Shown: positions 49,757 to 59,097 of the stretch, piece after piece
How the letters are laid out: every line of letters starts with the position of its first letter
How positions within the stretch are numbered: position 1 is the first letter of the stretch
Assembly (NCBI GenBank): GCA_964507025.1
Contig: CAZDOK010000005.1
Location: forward strand, 199,627 to 263,626
From: Amarobacter sp964507025
Lineage (GTDB): Bacteria; Chloroflexota; Dehalococcoidia; Tepidiformales; Tepidiformaceae
Direction: 5' to 3'
Length of the DNA stretch: 64,000 nucleotides
Notes under the pieces: generated by a model
What the model was told of the DNA's origin: nothing
Databases searched by the model: none
Seen by the model: only the letters and a program-made list of their open reading frames with translations
Position numbers and translations under genes: made by a program

Positions 49757-50827
49757 ATGACCACCGAACCACGAGAACTGATGCGCACGCTGGCCGGGTG
49801 GCAGGCACCGGTGGGTATTGGCGTAGTGAGTGCGTACCTGGACATGCGGCCTGCCGCGCCTGGCACCGGAGAACGGCCGGAGCTCCGCACCGGCGAGGTG
49901 GTGCTGAAGGACCGCATGCGCCAGATCGAGAAGTCGCTGCTCCCGAGGGGGCCGGCGCTCGAATCCTTCCTGGCGGACCGTGCCCGGATCGAGGCCGCAG
50001 TCGCCGGGAACGCAGGCGCGGCTGGCCTGGCGATCTTCGCCTGTTCGGCCGGTGGGTTGTTCGAGGTCGTGCGTTCCGGGACGGAGTTCAGCAACCGGGT
50101 GATCTACGGGCAACGGCCAGCGCTCTTCCAGCTCGCTCGGCTCGTGGACGAGTTCGAGCCCGCGGTCGTCGCCGTGGCGGATACGAACACGCTGCGGCTG
50201 TTCGTGGTGCAGTTCGGCGGGCTGGAGGAGGCCGGCGGCCGCGACGAGGACAGCATCCACTTCCAGAAGCGCGCCACGGGCGGGTGGAGCCAGGCACGCT
50301 ATCAGCGCCACATCGACAAGCACCGCGAGGATTTCGCGAAAGAGGCGGCCACGCAGATCCGGGAACTCATGGAGCGCGAACGCGCCACGCGCCTCGTGCT
50401 CGCCGGCGACGAGGTCGCCATCCCCCTCTTACAGGCGGCCCTGCCCCGCGACGTGCTCGACAGGCTGGCCGGCGATGCGCTCCGCATCCACATTCGCGCG
50501 AGCAAGGATGATGTTGCCGTCGAGGTGGCTGACGTGCTCGCCGAATGCGAGGCGCAGGACTCCGCCGCGGTTGCTGACCTGCTCGTCGGCGAGGTGCTCT
50601 CCGACGACCTGGGAGTCGCCGGTACCGCCGATAGCCGGCACGCGCTGGAAGCTGGCGCCGGCGACGTGCTGGTGATCGCGAGCTCGTTCGAGCCTTCGGA
50701 GGTCCGAAACGAGTTGACCCGCCTGGCCGTGCAGACCGGGGCCGAGGTTGATGTCGTTTCGGGGCACGAGGGGCTCGATGCTCTCGGCGGTGTGGGAGTC
50801 TTGCTGCGCTACCGGCCCTGGGGCTGA
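49757..50827 (+). CDS. bacterial eRF1-like (baeRF/Vms1-like) family protein
   Basis: The 356-residue protein resembles baeRF/VLRF1 proteins. An N-terminal helical part starting LAGWQAPVGIGVVSAYLDM is followed by a middle domain with ATGGWSQARYQRHI (residues 173-186), then RATRLVLAGDEV and a C-terminal domain with VLVIASSFEPSEV. In eRF1/Vms1 the corresponding loop holds GGQ or a nearby Gln; here it is GG-Trp177 with Gln179. Likely role: releasing or quality control of nascent chains at stalled ribosomes, a family-level inference. GCGGAGG precedes the ATG. Confidence 0.75.
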   Translation: MTTEPRELMRTLAGWQAPVGIGVVSAYLDMRPAAPGTGERPELRTGEVVLKDRMRQIEKSLLPRGPALESFLADRARIEAAVAGNAGAAGLAIFACSAGGLFEVVRSGTEFSNRVIYGQRPALFQLARLVDEFEPAVVAVADTNTLRLFVVQFGGLEEAGGRDEDSIHFQKRATGGWSQARYQRHIDKHREDFAKEAATQIRELMERERATRLVLAGDEVAIPLLQAALPRDVLDRLAGDALRIHIRASKDDVAVEVADVLAECEAQDSAAVADLLVGEVLSDDLGVAGTADSRHALEAGAGDVLVIASSFEPSEVRNELTRLAVQTGAEVDVVSGHEGLDALGGVGVLLRYRPWG

Positions 50828-50878
50828 ACCGGGGAGCAAGAAGTGCGCGGTTGGCCCGCGGACCCCAGTATGTAGAGC

Positions 50879-51574
50879 GTGCGGGTCTTTCTCGTCATCC
50901 TCGGCGCACTTGCCATGCTGCTCGGATTCGGCTGCGCCGTCAGCGGGTTCGGCACATATCGCGCGGTCGATTCCGATGGCTACATCAGCAGCGGACCGGG
51001 TGAGCTTTCGACGGCGACGTATGCGCTCGTCTCGCAAACCCTCGAACTCGAGGAGCGTAGCGATGACCCGGGCTTTCGCGAGGGCAAGGTACGCATCCGC
51101 ATCCGGGCCGAGCGCCTGGACGGCGGCGAGGTGTTCATCGGGGTAGGGCGCGAGGACGTGGTAGGCGCGTTCCTGCTGGGAAGCACCTACGCCCGCATGA
51201 CGGGCATCGAGTTCGACCCGCTTTCGTATGACGAGAACATCGTGCCGGGCACGCAACCGGCGCGAGCTCCCGGCGGCTCGTCGGCATGGCTGGCCTCCAT
51301 CTCAGGGCCGGGGGAACAGGAGCTCGACTGGCGCGTCCGAGGCGGCGAGCACGCCTTCGTGGTCATGAACGCCGACGCCTCGGGAGGAGTGGCCGTGCGC
51401 GCGGACCTCGCCGTGAAGCTTCCCTATGTGCGCGGATTCGGCATCGCCTTCATGGTGATCGGCACCCTGGTGTTTGTCGCCGGCGTCCTCATGGTGGTGC
51501 TCCCACTCCGATCCCGAAGAACCAAGGCTGTCGTGGGCGCCGGGCCGGCCGGCGACGAGGAAGCGGCCGGCTGA
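50879..51574 (+). CDS. membrane protein with extracytoplasmic domain, two TM helices
   Basis: The 231-residue protein starts at GTG 50879 with a TM helix (residues 3-24), has an outer domain (about 30-170) with an FIGVGREDVVGAFLLG segment, and ends with a TM helix (about 188-210) and a basic-acidic tail. The first TM ends in GFGC at residue 19, so a lipobox is possible but weak. No family recognised. TAGAGC lies directly before the start codon. Confidence 0.65.
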   Translation: MRVFLVILGALAMLLGFGCAVSGFGTYRAVDSDGYISSGPGELSTATYALVSQTLELEERSDDPGFREGKVRIRIRAERLDGGEVFIGVGREDVVGAFLLGSTYARMTGIEFDPLSYDENIVPGTQPARAPGGSSAWLASISGPGEQELDWRVRGGEHAFVVMNADASGGVAVRADLAVKLPYVRGFGIAFMVIGTLVFVAGVLMVVLPLRSRRTKAVVGAGPAGDEEAAG

Positions 51575-51635
51575 ACGCTCTGCCGGTGTTCGAGGTGCTC
51601 GTCGCTGGCGTTGCGGTTCCCTGCCCTGAGGCAGG

Positions 51636-52637
51636 TCAGGGGAGCGTGATCTGGTCCGGTTTACACGACCAGGGGCCCCACGCGGAATTGCCGTACTCAA
51701 CATCAGAGGCAAAGGCGAACAGCGCGACGCGCAGGTTCGTCACCGGGTCGGACCAGAGCGAGAACTCGGTCCCGGTGGCTTCGAACCAGTAAGGAATGAG
51801 CTGCATGAGGCCGTAGGTGCCATAGCCGACCGCATCCGAGCGGAAGCGGCTCTCGCACCAGGCAACGCGGGCAACCTGGTCGACGCGATCGGACGGCCAC
51901 CCGGCGGCAGCGGCAGCGGCCACGATCTCATCGTACGAAAGCACCCCCGCGGCCACCGCCGGAGGGGGAGCGACAGCTGCCGCCGGAGCGGGCGCGGGTT
52001 GTTCGACTGGCGCGGTCTCCGCGGCGGCGGGCGGCGGGGCGGGGGCTTCGTGCTCGGCGGCGGGGACACCGGCGGCGCCGAGACCGGGGTCCGGAGCGGC
52101 GGCCGGGGCCGGTTCAGGCTCCAGCTCAGCGACCTGCGCGCTGGGAGCCTCCTCGCGCGGCGCCTCCGCGGCCGCTGTCGCGAGGGCTTCCACGGTAACC
52201 GTCACGCTCTCAGCCGGCGTTGCGGTGGTGGCCGATGGGACCAGCACCGTGGAGACCTGGCTCGGCGCGGCATTGCCCACCACCAGGGACCACGACCTGA
52301 TCTGGGGCGCCGAGACGGAGGCCGTACCACCCGCGACCAGGTGTGCCGCAAGGAAGAACGAGAGCGAAAGCATGATCACTTCCGCCGGGCGCACGAACCA
52401 CGGCTGGGAAGGGCGATCCGCCTGGTTCCAGCCAGACCGGCCGTACTCTGCGATGGCCGATCCTTCGTAACCGTCGGCGGCAAGGCGGAGGTACGCGGGC
52501 TCGAACTCCGGCTCGGCCGCGCGCACAGGCACGCGAAGCAGCCGGCCCGCGGCCAGGACGATGGCGACGCCATAGTCCACCCAGCCCGCAAGCCAGCTCG
52601 TGGCGCGCACTGACCCCTTCAGGAGTCGAGCCGTCAC
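51636..52637 (-). CDS. anchored transglycosylase-like protein (lysozyme fold)
   Basis: The 333-residue protein has a cytoplasmic N-terminus, one TM helix (about residues 88-108), a long Ala/Pro/Glu linker (about 150-235), and a C-terminal SLT/RPF-like domain: VAWCESRFRSDAVGYGTYGLMQLIPYW with the catalytic Glu in CES. It should cut peptidoglycan glycan strands outside the membrane. GTG 52637 has GAGGAGA upstream. Such enzymes are often controlled by cyclic di-AMP riboswitches in other phyla, but I could not confirm one here. Confidence 0.8.
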   Translation of the reverse strand: MTARLLKGSVRATSWLAGWVDYGVAIVLAAGRLLRVPVRAAEPEFEPAYLRLAADGYEGSAIAEYGRSGWNQADRPSQPWFVRPAEVIMLSLSFFLAAHLVAGGTASVSAPQIRSWSLVVGNAAPSQVSTVLVPSATTATPAESVTVTVEALATAAAEAPREEAPSAQVAELEPEPAPAAAPDPGLGAAGVPAAEHEAPAPPPAAAETAPVEQPAPAPAAAVAPPPAVAAGVLSYDEIVAAAAAAGWPSDRVDQVARVAWCESRFRSDAVGYGTYGLMQLIPYWFEATGTEFSLWSDPVTNLRVALFAFASDVEYGNSAWGPWSCKPDQITLP

Positions 52638-52915
52638 GCGGCGGTCTCCTCGCGTGAGGTATTCCTCATAAGCACTTGGGCTCGCCTGCCAGGGCGCAAG
52701 CCCGGCCGTTGGCCGGCGGCAAGCAAGCCAGTCACCCCGCCAAAGAGTGGCCGTAAGGGTCGCACATTGCGATTGCTAAGGGCAATCGTTCGACTGCCAA
52801 CGATTTGTGATGCCGATCCACCGATAGAAACAGGGAATCACCCCGATGAGCGCGCCGGGTACCCAACGGCCGCCCCGTCTAAGATGGATGCCTTACTTCC
52901 TCCACAGGACGAACC
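52638..52915. other. divergent intergenic region between transglycosylase and cysS
   Basis: No gene is supported. It contains the hairpin CCGGCCGTTGGCCGG (about 52712-52726), a GGCAATCG/CGATTGC inverted repeat near 52770-52790 and a TAAGAT hexamer at 52880-52885 that could be a cysS -10. I see neither a T-box nor the conserved ydaO riboswitch core. Confidence 0.45.
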
Positions 52916-54289
52916 ATGCAACTCACCGACACCCTCACGAACACCCGGCAAGAGCTCCTCCCCGCCCTCGCCGACGACGGCGTGGTGCGCATGTACGTCT
53001 GTGGAGTGACCCCCTATGCGGAATCGCACGTGGGCCACGCGCTCCACGCGATCGTGTTCGACGTGCTGCGGCGCTACCTCGACTGGCGTGGCATCCCGGT
53101 CAAGCACGTCCAGAACTTCACCGATATCGATGACAAGCTGATCGACCGCGCTCAGCGCCTGGGCGTCCCCATGAGCGAACTGGCCGAGCAGAACATCAAC
53201 GACTACCTGGCGCAACTGAAGACGATGAACGTCCAGCCTGCACACGTCTATCCGCGCGTGACGGAAACCGTCCCCCAGATCATCCGGTTCATCGAGGGCC
53301 TCATCGCGAAGGGCTTCGCCTACGCTTCGGGGGGCGATGTCTATTACCGGGTACGGGAATTCGGGGGCGGACGCTATGGCGCGCTGTCGCGGCGGGACAT
53401 CGACGACCTGCGGAGCGGCGCCCGCGTCGACCCGACCGAGCTGAAAGACGACCCGCTCGACTTCGCGCTCTGGAAGGGCGCGAAGCCCGGGGAGCCGAGC
53501 TGGGACAGCCCCTGGGGGCCGGGCCGGCCGGGGTGGCACATCGAGTGCTCGGCCATGGCCCTGGAGAACCTCGGCGCCCAGATCGACATCCACGGGGGCG
53601 GCGCCGACCTGATCTTCCCGCACCACTCGAACGAGATTGCCCAGACCGAGGCATACACCGGCAAGGCCCCGTTCGCACGCATCTGGATGCACAACGCGCT
53701 GCTCCAGCTCGGCAGCGAGAAGATGTCGAAGTCGATCGGCAACCTGGTAACCATCAAGGAAGCTTTGGACAAGTACGGGCCCGATGCGCTGCGCCTGTTC
53801 GTCATCACGAGCCACTACCGCAGCCCGGTGACGTACACCGAGGAGGCACTCGAAGCAGCGAGGGCGGGGGCGGAACGCCTCCGGAACGCGGCCTTCGTCA
53901 CAGGGACCGGCCCGGGTCCGGCGCTCGACGGCGAAGCGTTCCGCCAGCGGTTCATCGAGGCGATGGAGGATGACCTCAACACCCCGCGAGCACTCGCGGC
54001 GTTGTTCGACCTCTCCCGGGAGCTGAACCGGGCGGCTTCGGGAGGACAGGACATCTCCAGCGCCCAGGGCACGCTCCGCGAACTCTGCGGCGTGCTCGGG
54101 CTCACGCTCCAGTCGCCTGCCCGTGAGGCGCAGGAGGCAGCACCGTTCATCGACCTGCTCATCAAGCTCCGCGCCGAGCTCCGCGCGGCAAAGCAGTGGG
54201 CCATCGCCGACCAGGTGCGCGACGGGCTCACCGCGCTTGGCGTGGAGATCAAGGACGGGCCCCAGGGCACGACCTGGTCGCTCAGGTAG
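52916..54289 (+). CDS. cysS: cysteinyl-tRNA synthetase
   Basis: The 457-residue class I aminoacyl-tRNA synthetase has Cys29 in MYVCGVTPY (zinc ligand), the HIGH equivalent HVGH at residues 38-41, KMSKS at 269-273, and HIECSAMA and PHHSNEIAQ for zinc and cysteine binding. It attaches cysteine to tRNA-Cys. The ATG follows CACAGGACGAACC. A perfect bidirectional terminator follows the gene. Confidence 0.97.
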   Translation: MQLTDTLTNTRQELLPALADDGVVRMYVCGVTPYAESHVGHALHAIVFDVLRRYLDWRGIPVKHVQNFTDIDDKLIDRAQRLGVPMSELAEQNINDYLAQLKTMNVQPAHVYPRVTETVPQIIRFIEGLIAKGFAYASGGDVYYRVREFGGGRYGALSRRDIDDLRSGARVDPTELKDDPLDFALWKGAKPGEPSWDSPWGPGRPGWHIECSAMALENLGAQIDIHGGGADLIFPHHSNEIAQTEAYTGKAPFARIWMHNALLQLGSEKMSKSIGNLVTIKEALDKYGPDALRLFVITSHYRSPVTYTEEALEAARAGAERLRNAAFVTGTGPGPALDGEAFRQRFIEAMEDDLNTPRALAALFDLSRELNRAASGGQDISSAQGTLRELCGVLGLTLQSPAREAQEAAPFIDLLIKLRAELRAAKQWAIADQVRDGLTALGVEIKDGPQGTTWSLR

Positions 54290-54308
54290 GCAGGTTCTGG
54301 CCAACGTG

Positions 54309-54338
54309 AAAACGGCCCCGTGCAGGCGGGGCCGTTTT
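54309..54338. terminator. bidirectional terminator between cysS and fasciclin gene
   Basis: AAAACGGCCCCG pairs with CGGGGCCGTTTT over 12 perfect base pairs with a six-base loop, and gives T runs on both strands. Confidence 0.95.
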
Positions 54339-54367
54339 CGTCAGTGCCCGTTGCGGGCGAGCGTCGG

Positions 54368-54919
54368 CTACTCCGGCAGGAGCACCTTGTCGATGACGTG
54401 GATGACGCCGTTGCTGGCCTTCACGTCGGCCGTGGTGACGGTCGCGTCGTTGATCATGACCTTGCCGCCATCGACCTTGATGGCGACCTTCTGGCCGTTC
54501 ACGGTCTCGGCCTCGGTGAGCTTCACCACTTCGCTTGAGGGGACATCGCCCGCGATGACGTGGTAGGTGAGAACGGCCTTCAGCTTCTCGGGGTCTGCCA
54601 GCAGGCCCTCGACGGTCCCGGCCGGGAGCGCGGCGAATGCCGCATCAGTCGGTGCGAGCACCGTGAACGGGCCAGTGCCCTTCAGCGTCTCGACGAGGCC
54701 GGCGGCTTCGAGCGCCGTCGCCAGCGTGGTGAACGTGCCGGCACCGACGGCAGTGTCGACAATGTCCTTGGTCTGCGCCATGCCATCGGTAGCGGCACTG
54801 GTCGCCGTTGGAGTGTTGGCCACTCCTTCGTCATCATCGTCGCCACAAGCGACGGCAACGAGTGACGTCAGAGCCACCACGGCGAAAAGGGGCAGCAAGA
54901 ATTTCCGCTTGTTGATCAC
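54368..54919 (-). CDS. fasciclin-domain lipoprotein
   Basis: The 183-residue protein has a lipoprotein signal (lipobox LVAVAC) and acidic tether (GDDDDEG), then one fasciclin domain with FTVLAPTDAAFAALPAGTVE, LTYHVIAGDV and NGVIHVIDKVLLP. Such proteins are surface adhesins or cell-contact factors. GTG 54919 has GGAGGA eight bases upstream. Confidence 0.93.
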   Translation of the reverse strand: MINKRKFLLPLFAVVALTSLVAVACGDDDDEGVANTPTATSAATDGMAQTKDIVDTAVGAGTFTTLATALEAAGLVETLKGTGPFTVLAPTDAAFAALPAGTVEGLLADPEKLKAVLTYHVIAGDVPSSEVVKLTEAETVNGQKVAIKVDGGKVMINDATVTTADVKASNGVIHVIDKVLLPE

Positions 54920-55130
54920 GTACAGGTTCCTCCGGTGAGTGGGCAATCTCGTCGCAGGCGACACCTGCGCGAGTGCCGGTTCGCTTGATGTACGGGGGAC
55001 CAGGGCAGTTCGATCACCAGTGCTTCGATTGGTTGGGACGGAGGTGAAGAGAAGTTAACCGGAACGCGACCGCGGCGGACCAACTGGCGGGATTACGTTC
55101 GCTTTCCGGTTGCCGGCTTTCGCCATCGGG

Positions 55131-55136
55131 TATACT
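55131..55136 (+). promoter_or_regulatory. -10 element of htpX
   Basis: TATACT lies 30 bases before the htpX ATG; a TTGCCG at 15-base spacing is the only -35 candidate. AGGAGG (55144-55149) is just after the predicted start of transcription. Confidence 0.5.
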
Positions 55137-55166
55137 GGGAGGCAGGAGGTATCCAGCTCTCGAACC

Positions 55167-56009
55167 ATGAACTTTGTCAAAACCACTGTGCTGCTGGCGA
55201 CCCTCACGGGCCTCCTCGTGGCCGTGGGGGGCCTTGTCGGAGGCACCGGCGGGGCCGCGATCTTCCTGGTCTTCGCCGGGGTCATGAACTTCGCTGCCTA
55301 CTGGTTCAGCGATAAATTCGCGCTGCGCATGGCGGGCGCCCGCGAGATCCAGGAGCGAGACGACCCGCACCTCTTCGCCATGGTCCGCGAGGTGGCCGAG
55401 CTTTCGCGCATGCCCATGCCGCGCGTCTACATCATCGAGAACGACTCACCCAACGCCTTCGCCACCGGGCGAAACCCGCAGCACGCCGTGGTCGCCGTCA
55501 CCACAGGCATCCAGCGGCTGCTGACCGACCGCGAACTTCGCGGCGTGCTCGGCCACGAGATGGGGCACGTGAAGAACCGCGACATCCTCACAAGCTCGAT
55601 CGTCGCGACAGTGGCCGGCGCGATCTCGATGATCGCCCAGGTGCTCATGTGGTCGAGCCTCCTGGGCGGCCGCGGCCGGGACCAGAACCCGTTCGTCACC
55701 CTCATCGTCATCCTCATCGCACCGATCGCGGCTACCCTGCTCCAGCTTGGCATCAGCCGCCAGCGCGAGTACGCCGCCGACAAGACCGGCGCGGAGGTGA
55801 CCCGCGACCCCGAAGCCCTGGCAAGCGCCCTCGAAAAGCTCCAGCGCGGTGTGCAGACGCGCCCAATGCAGGAGACGCCGGCGCAGGAAGCGGTCTCGGC
55901 GCTGTACATCGTCAAGCCGTTCCGCGGCGGGGGCGGCATGGCCAACCTGTTCAGCACGCACCCGCCCCTCGAGGAGCGCATCGAGCGGCTGCGCAAGATG
56001 CGCGTCTAA
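55167..56009 (+). CDS. htpX: membrane zinc metalloprotease HtpX
   Basis: The 280-residue protease has two N-terminal TM helices, zinc motif H130-E131-MGH134 (LGHEMGHVKNRD), two more TM helices, and the third-ligand segment QREYAADKTGAEVTRDP. It degrades misfolded membrane proteins in the inner membrane, with FtsH in other bacteria. The family normally starts MNFVKT-like, which supports ATG 55167. A strong terminator follows. Confidence 0.93.
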   Translation: MNFVKTTVLLATLTGLLVAVGGLVGGTGGAAIFLVFAGVMNFAAYWFSDKFALRMAGAREIQERDDPHLFAMVREVAELSRMPMPRVYIIENDSPNAFATGRNPQHAVVAVTTGIQRLLTDRELRGVLGHEMGHVKNRDILTSSIVATVAGAISMIAQVLMWSSLLGGRGRDQNPFVTLIVILIAPIAATLLQLGISRQREYAADKTGAEVTRDPEALASALEKLQRGVQTRPMQETPAQEAVSALYIVKPFRGGGGMANLFSTHPPLEERIERLRKMRV

Positions 56010-56033
56010 GCCCACGCATAGGTCCGAATCCCA

Positions 56034-56063
56034 AAGCGCGGAGACCGAATGGCCTCCGCGCTT
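56034..56063 (+). terminator. intrinsic terminator of htpX
   Basis: AAGCGCGGAG pairs perfectly with CTCCGCGCTT around a ten-base loop and is followed by CTTTCTTT. Confidence 0.9.
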
Positions 56064-56089
56064 CTTTCTTTGCCCGGGCCGGAGTTCGC

Positions 56090-57562
56090 TCAGCCTCGCT
56101 GCTGGCGTTCGATCCGCTCGCCGCTGATCCACGCGCCGTGGAATCCATAGGGCACGCGCTGTGGCAGCGGGACCCGCGCGACCGGCGCCGACTCCATGGC
56201 GCGGGCGTCGATGACCACGAACTCGCTGGCGCCGGTATTGCCATCGTAGACGTAGGTCACCACCCAGCCGTCATCCTCGGCCGAACCAGCGGGGTCGGGC
56301 ACGAACACACCTTCGCCTCCGAAGCGGTTCCTGCCGTGGTAATGCACCACGTTGCGCCCGGTGTGCAGGTCGTACTTGATGATGGCGTCGGCCTCGGGCA
56401 TGCCCGCGCTCCCGCCGAAGCGGGCGGTGTACCCGTAGCGCGCCGCGTAGCCGACGAGGCTGTCGTTCACGCGGGGGAAGTCACTGGTCTGGTCGTCAAG
56501 CGCTTCCTCGCTCATGGCGCCGGTCTTCAGGTTGAAACGCCAGCGGTGGAGCGCCTGCTGGGCGTCGTCGCGAATGAGTCTGCGGTCCTCGGGCGTCGGC
56601 GCGACCGTCGAGTCGAGTGAGCCGAGGTCGACGTGGGTCATCCGGCAGGCATCGAGCACGACTTCGTCGCCGTGTTCGAAAGCGTTGAGCGTGTGGAACA
56701 CGTAGCACGAAGGCGCCTCGAACCAGCGGATCTCGCTGCCCTGGCCATGGCGCGGCAGGAGACCGAACCGGGCCGGCAGGTCGCGGTTGAAACAGAGCGG
56801 GCTTTCGCCCTGCATGGCGCGTTGCATGTCGAAGACGAGCGGCAGGTCCATGAAGATGGAATAGCGCTCGGTGACGGCGAAGTCGTGCATCATCACGCCG
56901 CGAGGCAGGTCGATCGGCGTCGTGAGCACGATCTCGCCCTCGGGCGAGACCACGGAGTACTGCAGGTAAGGCACCTGGGCGCCGCCCTTCGCCAGGTCGA
57001 AGCCCATCATGTTGTAGCCGAAGAAGAGCATCTCGCCGGTGCGCTCATCCACCTTGGGGTGGGCAGTGAACGCGTGCAGGAGCTTTCCGCTGTAGTCGTA
57101 CGTCCCTCGCGTCTCGAGCCCGGGGAGCTGGATCCAGTGGGGGTCGCCCGCCTCCCAGAGGGTCATCAGCCGCCCATCGTGCCAGACGAGAGCGGTGTTG
57201 CCGGTATTGCCCCGGCCTGGCCCGTTCGGGTTATCGAACTCGGGCGCGCCGAGGCCACTGCCCCAGAGCGCCTTGCCGGCGTCCTTCTCGCGCCGGTACG
57301 CCTCGGTCTGGACGTACCGGTTGCGGTAGCTGACCTTGCCATCCTTGATGCGGACGCCGTGGAGCATGCCGTCGCCACCGAACCAGTGATAGCCCTTGAT
57401 GACGTCGAACTGGGGATTGGGGCCGGTGCGGACGAACATGCCGTCGAGCCCGGCGGGAATTTCGCCGATGACCCTCAGATCTTCGGCCTCGACTTCCTCG
57501 CGGACGGGGGCGAAGTTCCCTTCGAGGAACGGACTGATGACCTTCTCTTCCGCCATGACCAT
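56090..57562 (-). CDS. carotenoid oxygenase (RPE65/lignostilbene dioxygenase family)
   Basis: The 490-residue protein has the seven-bladed propeller pattern and all four iron-binding histidines: His168 (TAHPKVD), His226 (MMHDFAVT), His290 (YVFHTLN) and His475 (GFHGAW). FVRTGPNPQ and HWFGGDGMLHGV are typical. It should cut carotenoids or stilbene-type double bonds. ATG 57562 has AGGAG 11 bases upstream. No carotenoid-synthesis gene is adjacent. Confidence 0.93.
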   Translation of the reverse strand: MVMAEEKVISPFLEGNFAPVREEVEAEDLRVIGEIPAGLDGMFVRTGPNPQFDVIKGYHWFGGDGMLHGVRIKDGKVSYRNRYVQTEAYRREKDAGKALWGSGLGAPEFDNPNGPGRGNTGNTALVWHDGRLMTLWEAGDPHWIQLPGLETRGTYDYSGKLLHAFTAHPKVDERTGEMLFFGYNMMGFDLAKGGAQVPYLQYSVVSPEGEIVLTTPIDLPRGVMMHDFAVTERYSIFMDLPLVFDMQRAMQGESPLCFNRDLPARFGLLPRHGQGSEIRWFEAPSCYVFHTLNAFEHGDEVVLDACRMTHVDLGSLDSTVAPTPEDRRLIRDDAQQALHRWRFNLKTGAMSEEALDDQTSDFPRVNDSLVGYAARYGYTARFGGSAGMPEADAIIKYDLHTGRNVVHYHGRNRFGGEGVFVPDPAGSAEDDGWVVTYVYDGNTGASEFVVIDARAMESAPVARVPLPQRVPYGFHGAWISGERIERQQRG

Positions 57563-57641
57563 TGGGGCACGATCTCCTGGCTGGGATAGGGCCGTAGTAG
57601 ACCACATTCGCACGAACGATGGCAGTAGGGTCGAACAGGCT

Positions 57642-58184
57642 TCAGTGGCGGAGCAGCGCAATGTGGGCGCTCTCTTCGAGCGCCGTGATCCAGTGGAGCG
57701 CTTCCCAAAGCGTGGCGCCGCGCGCATAGGCCCCGTGGCCGCGCAACAACACCACCACGCTCTTCTGCAGCGCCGCCGCAATCTGCTCGACCTGGACCGC
57801 CCCCTGCTCAATAACGGGCACCTCCTTCAGGTGGAGCTGCCCCTCGAAGTCGAGCGGGACGAAGGGGCCGGGATCGAAGCTGAGCGCGATGCCGTGATGG
57901 GGGTGGGCGTGGACCACCGCGCCGGCCCCGGTGAGGGCATAGACGGTGGAGTGAAGCAGGCTGTCGCTCGACGGAGGCGGGCCTTCGTGCGTGCCGTCGG
58001 GGTGGACGAAGGCGATGTGGCGCTCGCGCAGCCGCCCAAGCATGGTGCCCGTGCCGGTGATCCACATGCCGTTGCCGCTGCGGACGCTCAGGTTGCCGCC
58101 GTGGCTGCTCACCATGCCAAGCATGTAGAGGTCGCGGCCCACTTCGTGGAAGGTACCAAGGATCTCCTGGGGGATGGTCACCAT
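57642..58184 (-). CDS. class II aldolase/adducin family protein
   Basis: The 180-residue protein has the zinc site HAHPHHG, the Ser-Ser-Asp block PPSSDSLLH and the second site LLRGHGAYARG, with MVSSHGGNLSVR near the start. The family includes L-fuculose-phosphate and ribulose-phosphate aldolases and decarboxylases. Which substrate is used is not visible. TAAGCT ends six bases before the ATG, so it may be leaderless. Confidence 0.88.
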   Translation of the reverse strand: MVTIPQEILGTFHEVGRDLYMLGMVSSHGGNLSVRSGNGMWITGTGTMLGRLRERHIAFVHPDGTHEGPPPSSDSLLHSTVYALTGAGAVVHAHPHHGIALSFDPGPFVPLDFEGQLHLKEVPVIEQGAVQVEQIAAALQKSVVVLLRGHGAYARGATLWEALHWITALEESAHIALLRH

Positions 58185-58269
58185 GCCCTGAGCTTACGAA
58201 ACGGCGGCCGCGGGGTGCCAGCGGTAGCCGTCGCGTAGAATCGGCCTACTTCTCCCGTGGGGTGTGGAA

Positions 58270-59046
58270 ATGTCACTTGCCGGGCGCGTAGCCCTGGTTA
58301 CTGGAGGCGGTCGCGGCATCGGCCGGGCGATTTCGCTGGCACTGGCCGAGGATGGCGCAACCATCGCCGTGAATTACCGGCGTGATGAAGACGCGGCGAA
58401 GGAAACCGTCGCGGACATTGTGAAAGCGGGCGGCAAGGCGAAGATGTATGCCGCCTCGGTCGACGACTGGGACCAGGACCAGGCCATGGTCGCGCAGATC
58501 CTTGAGGACCTGGGTCACATCGACATCCTCATCAACAATGCCGGCATCGCCAGCCGGGGACAGGGCGTCGCCGACACCGACCCGGCCGAGATGGAACGCG
58601 TCGTCCGGACACACGCCTTCGGCCCGCACTACCTCTCGAAGCTGGTGCTCCCGAGCATGCGGACCCGCCCGCGGGGCGACATCATCATGATCTCCAGCGT
58701 GGCCGCGCGCGGCCTGGGACCGAACGGCGCCCCGTACAACATGGGCAAGGCGGCCATGGAAGCCCTCGCGATGACGCTCTTCAAGGAGGAACGGCGCTAC
58801 AACGTCCGCGTGAACGTGGTACGCCCCGGTCTGACAGAAACCGAGATGGGGTCGCGGCTGGCGCGCGCCACCCAGGGCGTCCAGAGCATGCGCGATATCG
58901 ACAAGCGCTCGCCCTTCGGGCGGGTCGCCCAGCCCGAGGACGTCGCCAACGTGGTGCGCTACCTGGTGAGCGAGCAGGCGTTCTACCTGACCGGGCAAAC
59001 CATCGAGGTCGATGGCGGCGGCATGGGCGCTCTGCCGAACCTGTAG
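58270..59046 (+). CDS. short-chain dehydrogenase/reductase (FabG-like)
   Basis: The 258-residue enzyme has TGGGRGIG (NAD(P)-binding), NNAG, catalytic Ser143 (ISSVAARG), Tyr156 and Lys160 (YNMGK), and C-terminal GQTIEVDGGG. It may reduce 3-oxoacyl-ACP/CoA, or act on another alcohol. It is convergent with the fabF gene. The ATG at 58270 is preferred; GTG 58264 is in frame. A TAGAAT at 58236-58241 could be its -10. Confidence 0.9.
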   Translation: MSLAGRVALVTGGGRGIGRAISLALAEDGATIAVNYRRDEDAAKETVADIVKAGGKAKMYAASVDDWDQDQAMVAQILEDLGHIDILINNAGIASRGQGVADTDPAEMERVVRTHAFGPHYLSKLVLPSMRTRPRGDIIMISSVAARGLGPNGAPYNMGKAAMEALAMTLFKEERRYNVRVNVVRPGLTETEMGSRLARATQGVQSMRDIDKRSPFGRVAQPEDVANVVRYLVSEQAFYLTGQTIEVDGGGMGALPNL

Positions 59047-59097
59047 CGGTTCCAGCGGCAGGCGGTCACCGGACCGGCGCCTGTGTGTGCGCCGGCC

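Noticed and set aside
52638..52915. Possible c-di-AMP (ydaO) riboswitch or T-box
   Set aside because: GGGGTGA occurs upstream of the transglycosylase, but the conserved CCCGTCAGCTAAC core is missing, and no T-box specifier or TGGNACC element is seen before cysS.
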